Origin: Monoraphidium neglectum
Lineage: Eukaryota; Chlorophyta; Chlorophyceae; Sphaeropleales; Selenastraceae
Length of the DNA stretch: 15,458 nt
Direction of reading: 5' to 3'
NCBI RefSeq assembly: GCF_000611645.1
Contig: NW_014012372.1
Span: 1 to 15,458, forward strand
Within the stretch, counting starts at the first letter, position 1. Each line of letters starts with the position of its first letter. Below the pieces are notes generated by a model, which did not search any database, had not been told where the DNA came from, and was given only the letters and a program-made list of their open reading frames with translations. Below, piece after piece: positions 1-8,636 of this stretch. Made by a program: the position numbers and the translations under genes.

Positions 1-2617
1 CACTTCTTCCAGAGCGGCACCTTCATGTGCGTGTGGCTGCCGGGCGTGAGGTCAAACAGGCTGGACACCAGCTGGCCCAGCACCTCCAGCTTCTGGGCGG
101 CGCCCTTGGCCACTGTCACGAGGTACTGCAGCATCTCAACCTGGGGGGTGCGTGCGCGCGTTATGGGTGTGGTGTGTACGTGCATGTGTGCATGTGCGTC
201 TGCGTGTGCGTGTGTGTGTATGTGTGTTTTGCAAAGGGGGAGGTGTGCGCATTGCTCTAGTGCAAGCATTCGCCGGGATGCGCGAGTAGGTGAGGAGGCA
301 GGAGCTGCACGCATGAACACCCTGGGCCATAAGCGCACAGCGCCACCCCGACTACAGGCCCGGCCGCAGTTGCCGAAGCGCAGCCTGCATTGCAATGACC
401 CGCTCTCCCTTGCGCTCCAAGCTGCAGCACACGCGCCATCCTCAGTGTCGCCGCCTACCCTCCATCCCCTCCCTCCTCCGGGTCCCCGAGCGCCGCACCT
501 GCTCCTGCTTGTCCGTGCCCCTGCGGCCGCGCGTGGCGATGATCTCGCGCATCTTGCGGTTGACCATCTCATAGGTGATCTCGGAGGGGTCCATGGTCAG
601 GATCTTGTCCTTCTTCTTGGCGGGGGCTGCAATTGGATGACAGCGAGGAGCGCAGGCGGCCCAGCCGAGTTGGGCAGGGCGTGTTGATGCAGTGGATGCG
701 GTGCGCGTTGGGGAGGTCTGCACAAAGGCCTTCCGCCCACATCCAGCCGGTGCGTCACTGCTGTCCTGCACTACGACGCGCTGCATGAGCCCCCCAGCGC
801 TGAGCCGTGGCCGTCGCTGCCCGCCGCTGCTGCCGCCCCCCGTACTGCCGCCCAGGCAAACGCCTTGTGCCCGCGTGCAGGCCGCGCACCGATCCTCTTG
901 TCGACACGCTCCTCGCCCTCGTCCTCCGCGCCGCTGCCCTCCTCGCTCTCCGAGCTGCTGCTGCTCTCCTCCTCCTCCTCCGCATCAGAGCCAAACGCAG
1001 CCGGGTCCTCGCGGTACTTGGCCAGCTGGTCCGCAAACTGTAGCGGCAGGTGCGTCAATGCGCGGGATTGCGGTACAGGCGCTTCGCATGTTGAAATGCA
1101 GGCAACACAGAGAAAGACGAGCACGAAATTCGAAATTCGGCGTGATGCTTCGACGAGGGGACGCACGATTGATCGTGCCTGGACGCGGCTGCTCCAAGGC
1201 ACTGTGGCGGCAGCGGACCCATCCCGCCGTGCCTCATCAGCAAGCGTTTGCATCCGGCAGGCCCCCCACCCACCGCGACGTTGTGCTTCTTGAGGCGCTG
1301 GCGCATGGTGTTGAGCGCCTTGCTGTTGGTGGCGCTCATCTTCTTCTTCTGCTCCTTGTTAGCCAGGCTGGTGGTGAGGTAGCCCTCCAGCTCACCCAGG
1401 ATGCGGACGTAGCCCTTGGGCACCCCGGGGGTCACCTTCTGGACCTGAGGGCCGTGAGACACCGGGCGGCCGCAACGGCGGGAGGAGGTGCGGGTCGGGC
1501 CAGGCGGCGGCGGGACCGTGCAGCTGCCACGCCCAAGCCTGCTGTTTGCCCGAGCGCTCGCTTCGACGCAATCCTTTCCTCAAGAACCCCTGTCAAACAA
1601 AGCCTGTACAGAGTCAGCCGCATCACCTTCTCCAGGTTCTTGTTCAGATCGTCAAACAGGGTCACGATGGCGGACCAGTCGTTGTTCTTGAACTTGTTCT
1701 GGGGAGTGCAAAATCAGGCGGCGTAGCGGCAGCATGTGCACGCGCAGCGGCGCGCGTCAGCAAATGACGTGTCCAGCCAGTGACGGCGCGCACATTACGC
1801 TTGGTGATGAGTTGCGACGTGTTGCTGGGTCGCCTCTGCTGCCTCAACAGGAATGCAAACAACCATGCAGCAATTGGTGCGCTCCGGGTGCAGCCGTGCA
1901 CTGCAGTTGCTGCACTTCCCGTGCCAAGCGCAAGCAGCGCCATGGCGCTAACATGCGTCGTCCGCCCCGCCACGGACTGGCCACGCACCCTGATGTCCTC
2001 GCAGGTCTGGTACAGCGCCGCGAACACCTTGTCGCGGTTGCTGCGCAGCTGCACTTTGCGGTCATCCTCAGACTCAGAGTCGGAGGACCCGGCGAGGAAC
2101 CTGCAAGCACGTTAGGCCGAGGCAACATTGCAGCGTGGAGTTCTTGTGGCTTTGCTGAGGGCCACGCGAGCACGCACCAGCTCGGGAGACCCAGGATCGA
2201 AACGGCGGGCACAAAGGCGGCGCGAGCGCAAGCGCGACAGCGGCAGCCGCGCATGCTGTGCAGGACGGGCGGGCGATGCGGTTTGCTTTGTGCGTATACC
2301 CACTGCATCACATGAAGTATGAATCTAGATGCTGTCTAGACATGATGACGCCGGCAGTGGGCACAGACGGCGAGTGATCTTGCGTCCGATCCTCACCTCG
2401 CCGCGCCCTTCTTGCCAGAGCCATCGGAATCGTCCGAGTCACTGTCAGAATCGCTTCCCGACTCGCTGTCCGACTCAGAGCCCGAAGACGACGACGAAGA
2501 GCTGGACCCACTAGAGCTGCTGCTGCTGCTCTCGCCCTCATCTTCCTCAGAGCTAGTGGTCTTGTTATCATCCTCCTCCTCCTCGCTGCTGGGAGCAGCC
2601 CAGAAGCGCGACGCCAT
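1..2617 (-). CDS. EIF3C: Eukaryotic translation initiation factor 3 subunit c, N-terminal part (partial at left edge)
   Basis: The gene encodes the scaffold subunit c of eIF3, which helps load mRNA and initiator tRNA on the 40S subunit in the cytosol. Seven exons join in phase: 2397-2617, 1989-2100, 1627-1698, 1274-1444, 890-1037, 499-626 and 1-140 (about 331 codons; the family is usually about 900 aa). The start ATG at 2615-2617 gives MASRFW, the usual eIF3c N-terminus, followed by a Ser/Glu/Asp-rich tail to about residue 70. Family-like blocks follow: RSNRDKVFAALY, NDWSAIVTLFDDLNK, GELEGYLTTSLANKEQKKKM, NSKALNTMRQRLKKHN, a second acidic-Ser tract in exon 5 (about residues 205-235), KDKILTMDPSEITYEMV, and VEMLQYLVTVAKGAAQKLEVL. 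Introns begin GTGAGG, GTGCGT, GTGATG, GTGGGT, GTGCGC and GTGCGG. The conserved C-terminal PCI domain lies outside the window. Identity rests on recognising the family; exon joins are by phase and homology. Confidence 0.93.
141..498 (-). other. Sixth intron of the eIF3c gene, with GT-rich tract
   Basis: This 358-bp stretch separates exons VEMLQ... (1-140) and ...KQEQ (499-626). On the minus strand it begins GTGCGG and ends CCCAG. It contains an alternating GT/GC-rich tract on the plus strand at about 165-226. No independent gene is supported: open frames here are composition artefacts in intron sequence. Confidence 0.8.
165..226. repeat. Imperfect (TG)n / purine-pyrimidine alternating microsatellite
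   Basis: The plus strand shows nearly continuous TG, CG and CA dinucleotide alternation, including a pure GTGTGTGTAT-like core near 208-226. It lies inside an eIF3c intron. Such alternation can adopt Z-DNA in vitro; no function is shown by the sequence. Confidence 0.75.
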
Positions 2618-2834
2618 CTTGATCGCCGCCCTCTGATGGAGCCAAAAGACGATCGAGAGCTTGCTGCGCAAAGCAAATGTCTTGCCGACAACCGCTGCGC
2701 TGCGCTGAAAGAGGGAGAATGGCTCGTGCTCGTGTCCGCTTTGAGAGTGCACTCGAACGCAGCTGCTGCACTCCCGCGCCAACTCTCTGCAAGAAACCAG
2801 GTGGTATATTACACGGTTCGAAGTGTTTTTGTTT

Positions 2835-2861
2835 TTACAGAACTACCTGTGTAATGTTACA
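2835..2861 (-). terminator. Two TGTAA polyadenylation signals (minus strand)
   Basis: TGTAA reads on the minus strand at 2835-2839 and 2857-2861. TGTAA is the usual green-algal poly(A) signal. These sit 60-90 bases beyond the proposed stop at 2924 of the plastid membrane protein gene, and about 220 bases before the eIF3c start at 2617. They fit the end of the former gene. Confidence 0.5.
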
Positions 2862-2923
2862 TGGCCCGCTGCCTGCATATTTTGCGCCGACATGCGCGGC
2901 GCCGCCCGCCGCCCCCTGGCTGT

Positions 2924-4069
2924 TCAGCCTGTGAGTGTCCAGCGTGGCAAGGCCCACGGCTCTGTCACATGCATTGAGGCTTTGCGCGGACAACAACCAT
3001 ACACGATCCGGCAAGACGCTACTTCGGCGAGTTGAAATTGTTCCCTGCGAGTTGTGGGAGGGTGTGTAACGGGGTGGGGGCGCAGGGTGTCAGGTGACGG
3101 CTGCACCTTGAGCAGCATCCAACAAAGCAGTAGGCCGTTGGCGGCTTGCGCTGCTATTGGACCTGTTGGCAGCAGCGCTCAGCACTTCAACCCAGACCCG
3201 CAAGCCACCTCACTGAACGCTGCCCACCCCACAGCGCCGTGCGCTCACCGCCGCCTGGAGTGTCTGTGAAGTCGAATAGGATCCAGGCCACCGACATGGT
3301 GAGCACGCCCGTCACCACTGCCGTTCCCAGGTAGCTCACCGGCTGTGGCAGCGGGTCACATGGCACCGCTTTGACGTCAGGTGACATATAAACATGACAC
3401 AACATGACCAGCGCCTGTAACACCCATGAGGCCCTTATTCAGCCCCGATCCGCACCAAAAGCGTGAGGCCCACCCAACCCCTCCTCGCACTCACGTCTTC
3501 AGCAAACACGAAATTCATGGCGCCGGTCCGCAGGCCAAGCGTCAGGAAGCCCAGCAAGAAGCTGCCTTGAAGATAGTACGGCCGCAGGTACCGCTCCTTG
3601 ATCTCAGCAAACCCCATTTCCTGCCGGGTGGGGTGAGGGGATCGAGTCATTTGGTTTCGGGAGCCTACCCTGATGCATGGTCGAACAGCGGCTGGTTCCG
3701 AGGACGGCATAATGCGTTGTGTTGCACTGCTTGTGCTGAACTGAGGGCTCCCGCACAACCACCGGTAGGTTGAGACCCCGAGGCAAAGAGGCAGGACGAC
3801 ACAGCATGCTACCAGCCACGCACCTCAAACTTGGGGTTCACTGGCCGCTGCTGCTCATACCCCGGTGGCGGTGGCGGAGGCGGCGGCGGCGGCGGTGGTG
3901 GCGCGTCCGGTCCGAGCGCACGAATCCGCACGAGCCGCCGTGCTGAGTGCTGCACTCGGACTTGTTGGTGTAAGAAGACTGCACTGGCCCGCCCAGACGG
4001 GCTTGGAAGCCTTGAAATGTCCGTCGCGCAGGGCGAGCAGCAACTCGCGAGCCTCATGCTGAGCCCCAT
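2924..4069 (-). CDS. Unnamed plastid-targeted membrane protein
   Basis: Function not recognised. Four exons join in phase: 3824-4069, 3495-3620, 3249-3342 and, less surely, 2924-3162 (about 234 aa in total). The start at 4067-4069 gives MGLSMRLASCC and a Ser/Arg/Ala-rich, acid-poor leader up to about VRIRALG, typical of a chloroplast transit peptide. Then come 13 consecutive prolines, GYEQQRPVNPKFE, a conserved-looking amphipathic stretch (GFAEIKERYLRPYYLQ), and hydrophobic segments SFLLGFLTLGL, LGTAVVTGVLTMSVAWILF and perhaps ANGLLLCWMLLK. I infer two or three membrane spans in the thylakoid or envelope. Exons 1-3 are clean (GTGCGT, GTGAGT, GTGAGC donors; CAG acceptors). The last exon could instead be absent, with read-through of exon 3 to a stop at 3187. 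The open frame also continues upstream of 4069 without a stop to 4264, so an earlier start is possible. Confidence 0.6.
3855..3902 (-). repeat. CCG/CCA repeat encoding 13 prolines
   Basis: Thirteen Pro codons in a row (CCA, CCG and CCT) lie directly after the predicted transit-peptide cleavage region of the plastid membrane protein, just before GYEQQR. This is likely a disordered spacer at the mature N-terminus. Confidence 0.85.
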
Positions 4070-4261
4070 GGTCCGAAAGTTCAGTATCTCAGTTACGGTA
4101 GCGAATGGCTTTTTGCGTGCATCAGGTGGTTTTGAGTGCCAGGGCGGGGTTGACTGGGGGGTGTGGGGTGACGGCGCTCGGCGGTGCGACGCATGCTCAA
4201 TGGGAGCTACAGCGCCGCCAATCGACGCGCCAAAGTTCCATTGAATGTACTTTGCACCCCG

Positions 4262-4445
4262 CATCGAACGCTGTGTGTACGCACGTGCGTGGGTGTTTGT
4301 GTAGACGCTATGCGCATGCAGGTGTGCGCTTGGTGTGGGGATGCATGTGCGCCTGTGCGCGTGCGCGCGCGTGTGTGTTCGCGTGTGTTGTCAGAGAGAC
4401 AGAGTGTTTGAGTGCGTGTGTGACTGTGCATGGGTGTGTGAGTTT
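4262..4445. repeat. GT/GC-rich alternating purine-pyrimidine region
   Basis: About 180 bases of imperfect GTGTGT, GCGTGC and GTGCGC repeats on the plus strand, with the densest part at about 4346-4390. It lies upstream of the minus-strand start at 4069. The low-complexity Cys/Val/Arg frames that cross it are not genes. Confidence 0.75.
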
Positions 4446-4794
4446 GTAAACATGAGTATGCGCGCGGTCTCCATCCGCCTCTGCGCACCAAATGCATCAG
4501 GCTTTGACCCCCAGGGCAGAGCGCACTTTGCTCGTTTGTGCTCCGTCCTTCTCGGCTGCAGCCATGGCATGCGGGGCCGCTGGGCACCACGTTTATGCCC
4601 ACCGTTGCCGCTGACGGACAGGCACATCATGCCCGCCGCTGCAGAACAGCGCCACAAGTTGCGCTTGGCACATGCCCCCAACGCAACCTATCCACCGCTC
4701 CCGGCCCCCCCCCCCCCGGGACCGCCGGGCGCCCTGCTACGGGGGCTGGTTCTGGCCCTCCCTTGCCGTTTTGAAACTCCGCAGAGGATCACGG

Positions 4795-4799
4795 TTACA
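4795..4799 (-). terminator. TGTAA polyadenylation signal (minus strand)
   Basis: TGTAA lies about 24 bases past the stop codon at 4823-4825 of the ubiquitin-like/transmembrane gene. Its position supports ending that gene here rather than fusing it to the next one. Confidence 0.5.
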
Positions 4800-4822
4800 G
4801 AACGGGCGCCCTCCCAGCAGGG

Positions 4823-7270
4823 TCAGCCTGCTGCTGTCGGTCGTTCTGCAGCCAAACCTGCCCCGACAGTGGGTGCCGCCCCTGCTGTGCCGGCTGTACC
4901 AGCTGCGCCAGCTGTACCAGCTGTGCCCGCACCTACCACCCCACCGCTCGCGGCCCCGCCTGCAGGCGCCCCGCCGACGACCTTCGTAGCTGCCGGCGCG
5001 CCTGCTGGCGCCCCGCCTGCTGCTGCTGCTGCTGCTGCTGCTGCTTGTCCTGCCGCCGCCACTCCGCCTGCAATGCCCGGCGCCGCGCCCGTCGTTTTGG
5101 GCAGGACCTGCTGCGTCGTTCCAGGGAGGTCGCCGGTGCCTAGACCACCCGGCCCCGAGATGGGCGCCTCAAGGCCCCCAGCTGCGCTCTTGTTCACCCT
5201 GCGACGCGCCAGGTCGGCCGCCCGCGTGAGGCGCAGCGTGGCAGCGTGTCAGCACACGCCGGTGTCGCCCGCACCCGAAGGGGGCACCGCAGCGTGTCAT
5301 ACAGGAGCCCCAGACGCCCTCCCCTAGCCGCCGCCGGCCCCGCCCGGCGTCCAAACAAGTTGCGCCCGGCAGCCACCCAGCGAACCTCTTGCGGACCCCA
5401 TCTCACCGCGTGAAAAAGAAGACCATGGTGCCGAAGCATGACAGGACTGCCATGGCCGCCAGCACGTTCTGCGCAGACAACTTTGACCGCCGTGTGCCCC
5501 GCCGCCGCTTGCCGGCCTTGCCGCCGCTGCTGCCGTCAATCGAGCCCGCTTCCCTGGAGAATGGAAGGCCCGAAAACCCCGGCGCATTTATTGATTTATT
5601 GACAAGGAAATGTCGCGTGAGAAGCTCCTGGGCAGACTATCAGCATGTGCGGCGTGGTGTGACCAGCGAGCCTGGCAGCTTTGGATGCGGCGCTTCGAAT
5701 CACGCCGCCGTCGCCCCAGCCCCCCGGTCGCCCCAGCCGCTCAAACGCCCCGTCAGCCCGGGGGCATCCGACTCACGCGAGCGTCACCGGCAGGCTGCCT
5801 GTGGAGAAGAGCCCGGGCAGGATGCGCTGCAGCGTGCGCTTGAGGGGGTGCGCGCGCCGCGCATACTTCTTGTCATCCTCTCGGTCGTAGCCGTGCGCCC
5901 CCCCGCCGTTTGGCACGCCGCTGCGGTGGCGCTCTAGCGGCAGGCTCGCTGTGCGGGCCTGCGGGCGCGGCGACGGGGTTGGCGCGGGTGGCGCCAGGGT
6001 TTGTGGGGCCGAGGCGCGGACAGGCTGCAGGTCACGCGGCCGGCTGCAGGTCCTAGAGTCCCTCTGCATTCGCGGGGCGCCCCGCGACGGCAGTTGACAA
6101 TCTGGACCCGCACCTGCTGTCTCAACGATGTGGAAGGCCCCAGTCCCTGGCTGCCCTGCGGCTCGATCTCCGCGCCGCCGGCCCCGTCGCCGTTGGGCAC
6201 GCTGATCTGGACAGTGTTGCCGTTGCTGCCGGCACCACCGCCATAAATCTCATCCGTGGGGGCCTGCGTGGCCGCCAACAGCACGCATACAAGGTGCCAG
6301 GCGTGCCTCGGGTATCGCACTGTGGGGCCGATTCGATCGTGGCGCATCCCGGGCAGTTTCTGGCTAGCGCGCGCACCGCTGGCATGCACCACATGCGATG
6401 CGGCGCCGCGGACTGCGATACGACGCGGCGCCATTGCGACCATGCGCTGCGGCTGCTGCACATCTGGCGGCAACAGGCGTCTTGAAGGGCAAGATAAACT
6501 ACAGGGCGATGTGCAAGAAGTAGAGGGCTGCACTGTTTCACCGAGGCCCTCACCTCGACAACACACAGCTCATCGATATCCTGCAGCTCCCCTACGCTCC
6601 TGACCTTGGCGCCGGTCTGCCCCAGCCGCATGACATGGCGGGCGCGGGAGCGTGCGGTGTGGGTTTGAGCGGTTGCATGCGGTGTGGGATTGAGCGGAAT
6701 GAGCGCCCTGCGCCACGCACTGCCCCTTGCTTTGGCCGGCAGACCAGGTTGGCCCTACAGACGCGGCCGCCGCCCCACGCACCGAGGCCAGGTAGATGTC
6801 CCGCACGCCCGTCAACCTCAGCCGCGCCTTGACCTGCGCGCCGCGGGGACGCAGCATACAGCGCTCAGACAGGAGTCAGCGGTGCAGCTCGAGCTGCGAC
6901 TGCCGACCGCGCAAAGCAGCGACGGGCTCTGCACCCTTGGCCGCACCTGGTCAAGGAACTGCTCCCACGTGTAAGAGTCGGGCACAGGGATTGCCACCTT
7001 CCTGCACAGCATAAAACGGATCAATGAGCTGGGGATCCTGGTGCGATGGTGTCCTATGTCCAAATTAGCGGGGCTCACCTCTTGGGCTTGGACTGTGCCA
7101 GGTACACGAAAACCAAACGAGAAGCCTCCTGCGACCGGGGACCGTCAGGCGATCGATCAGCTCTGGCGATCTGCTGTTGAGCTGTTCAACGACACCTCCG
7201 TGCGCCTGTCGCCCCGTTATCGCACCAGATCCGCTTTAGACATCCCTAATCCTCGTCTCGAGGACGCCAT
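4823..7270 (-). CDS. Ubiquitin/doublecortin-like domain protein with one transmembrane segment, unnamed
   Basis: Family not recognised. Nine exons fit in phase: 7226-7270, 7079-7128, 6947-7001, 6783-6833, 6554-6616, 6114-6263, 5777-6024, 5407-5553 and 4823-5198 (about 394 aa). Exons 2-5 encode a compact domain (about residues 20-88): RLVFVYLAQ, KVAIPVPDSYTWEQFLDQ, VKARLRLTGVRDIYLAS, VRSVGELQDIDELCVVE. The strand-helix-strand pattern and the 'VRSVGELQDIDELCVVE' ending resemble ubiquitin-fold domains such as doublecortin or PB1; this is my inference. A disordered linker follows, then a basic patch KRRRGTRRSK and a hydrophobic helix at about residues 250-269 (NVLAAMAVLSCFGTMVFFF), then an Ala/Gly/Thr-rich tail of about 125 residues. 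Basic residues before the helix suggest that the N-terminus faces the cytosol. Exons 3-8 are well supported by phase. Exon 1 (start ATG 7268-7270) and the end of exon 9 are weaker. Confidence 0.65.
5017..5043 (-). repeat. (GCA)n poly-alanine repeat in the last exon of the membrane protein gene
   Basis: Nine CTG units on the plus strand read as GCA (Ala) in the minus-strand coding frame. A run of alanines sits in the Ala/Gly-rich C-terminal tail. The neighbouring 4876-4935 bases are an imperfect GCTGGTACA-type tandem repeat encoding Gly-Thr-Ala and Gly-Ala-Ala units. Confidence 0.8.
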
Positions 7271-7750
7271 AGCTGCTAAGGGACGCTGCAAGGACCGACG
7301 GCGCCTAGGTCCCGCGTTGCGCGCTGCTGCAGGACGGAGCGGGCTGCACGGCCGATGTGTGGCACTTCAGGCCCAGGGTTGTGGCGGATTTGAATCAGCT
7401 ACGAGCTTATTGTGATGACAGCATGGCATTCAAAAGCAACACGTATGGCTGAAACCGCGTCGGCAGCCCAAGAGACGTGCTGTCATGTGGCATCGTCAAG
7501 GTCGTCTGGTTACAAGCGGAGTGGCAAAAGCGAGGCCTGCAGCGAGGCCGATGGAGATAGCCAGGCGCATGGTTACAACCGACGTCTTACATGATGCTTG
7601 CACGGGGCGTCGCGGCACGGTCAATTGCCATTGGGAAGGCGAAAGCGCCAACCTGCTGTTCATCAGGGCAGGCAACATGTACTAATCCCTACTGTGACGA
7701 GAAGCACAAGGCTCCAAAAAGCAATCTGCGGCGCGACTAATCGTTCTATC
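7271..7750. other. Spacer between the LPA1-like and ubiquitin-like/TM genes
   Basis: This 480-bp stretch holds the 3' UTR of the LPA1-like gene (stop 7751-7753) and the promoter/5' UTR of the next minus-strand gene. Base composition is less extreme than in the coding regions. No exon, tRNA fold or repeat was recognised. Confidence 0.6.
7573..7591 (-). terminator. Two TGTAA polyadenylation signals (minus strand)
   Basis: TGTAA reads on the minus strand at 7587-7591 and 7573-7577, about 160-180 bases beyond the LPA1-like stop codon. A third copy is near 7510. They are consistent with the 3' end of that transcript. Confidence 0.45.
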
Positions 7751-8265
7751 CTACAGCGCCGACGCGACCTGGATACACTGCAATATGTATTCATGCACGC
7801 GGTCTATCGCCCCCTCCACACCATACTGCAGCCGCACCACCGGCAGCCCTTGCGCCTCGAAAGAGCACAGGTAGTCCTGCACGACTCGCGCCCGCCGCAG
7901 CGCCTCCGACGCGGGAGGCACGGCCGCCGCGGCCTGCCCCGACGCGGAACCCTGCTGCTGACAAGTGCCACCGCCGCCAATGGCGGCGGTAGCGGCGTTG
8001 GCCTCAGTCGTTTTGCCGGGGCAGCGGCCCGATTGGCATTGCAGCGCCTCCTCCGCCACCAAGACGTGGTCTGCCTCGTCCATGCACACAACCACCGGCA
8101 CAAACAGCGGCACGCAGCTGGGAGCTCCAGAGGCAGCGGCGCCGGCGGGCTGCTGCGGCTCGTGCGCTGACAAGGGTGCCGATGGGGGCGCTCGCTCGTG
8201 CTGCTGCGTCTGCAGCTGCTGCAACTGTTGCTGATGCCGCTGCTGCGTTTGTGTCTGCTGCTGCG

Positions 8266-8297
<32 letters not shown>

Positions 8298-8551
8298 GGC
8301 TGTGGAGGCGGGGGGTGCTGCTGCTCATGGACCCCTTCCTGTGGGTGGCTACTGCTTGGCGTGCCCACGGCTCCCTGAGGCCTCTTGCTCAAGTCACTAT
8401 TGCTGGAACGCATGTGCCAGGGGCACTGCGCCACAGGGACAGAGAGCGGGAGGGGCTCGTACGCCGTTCGCCGGGGCGGCGATGGCGGGCGCGGCGTCTC
8501 GCGCAGGTGCAGGGGCATCTCAGGCCCTTGCACCCGCCCCAAGGCCGGCTG

Positions 8552-8636
<85 letters not shown>

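Larger units (their letters stand above)
4070..4822. other. Intergenic spacer between the two membrane protein genes
   Basis: No coding exon with protein-like composition was found here on either strand. The spacer holds a TGTAA signal near its right end, a run of 13 C at 4705-4717, and a long GT/GC-rich alternating region (about 4260-4450). It should contain the promoter and 5' UTR of the plastid membrane protein gene (start 4069). Part of the left end could be coding if that gene begins at an upstream in-frame ATG. Confidence 0.6.

Noticed and set aside
692..1726. Plus-strand 344-codon open frame
   Set aside because: It crosses several eIF3c exons and introns in antisense and has no recognisable domain.
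3824..5198. One continuous gene joining the ubiquitin-like/TM protein to the plastid membrane protein
   Set aside because: A phase-compatible join exists (donor GTGCGG near 4912 to an acceptor near 3945). However, the ninth exon reaches its own stop at 4823 with a TGTAA just beyond, and the downstream gene has its own ATG and transit-peptide-like leader. Two genes are simpler; RNA-seq would decide.
4335..5327. Plus-strand 330-codon open frame (Cys/Val- then Ala/Pro-rich)
   Set aside because: It runs through the GT microsatellite and then antisense to the Ala/Gly-rich last exon of the minus-strand gene. Composition is dictated by repeats and no domain is visible.
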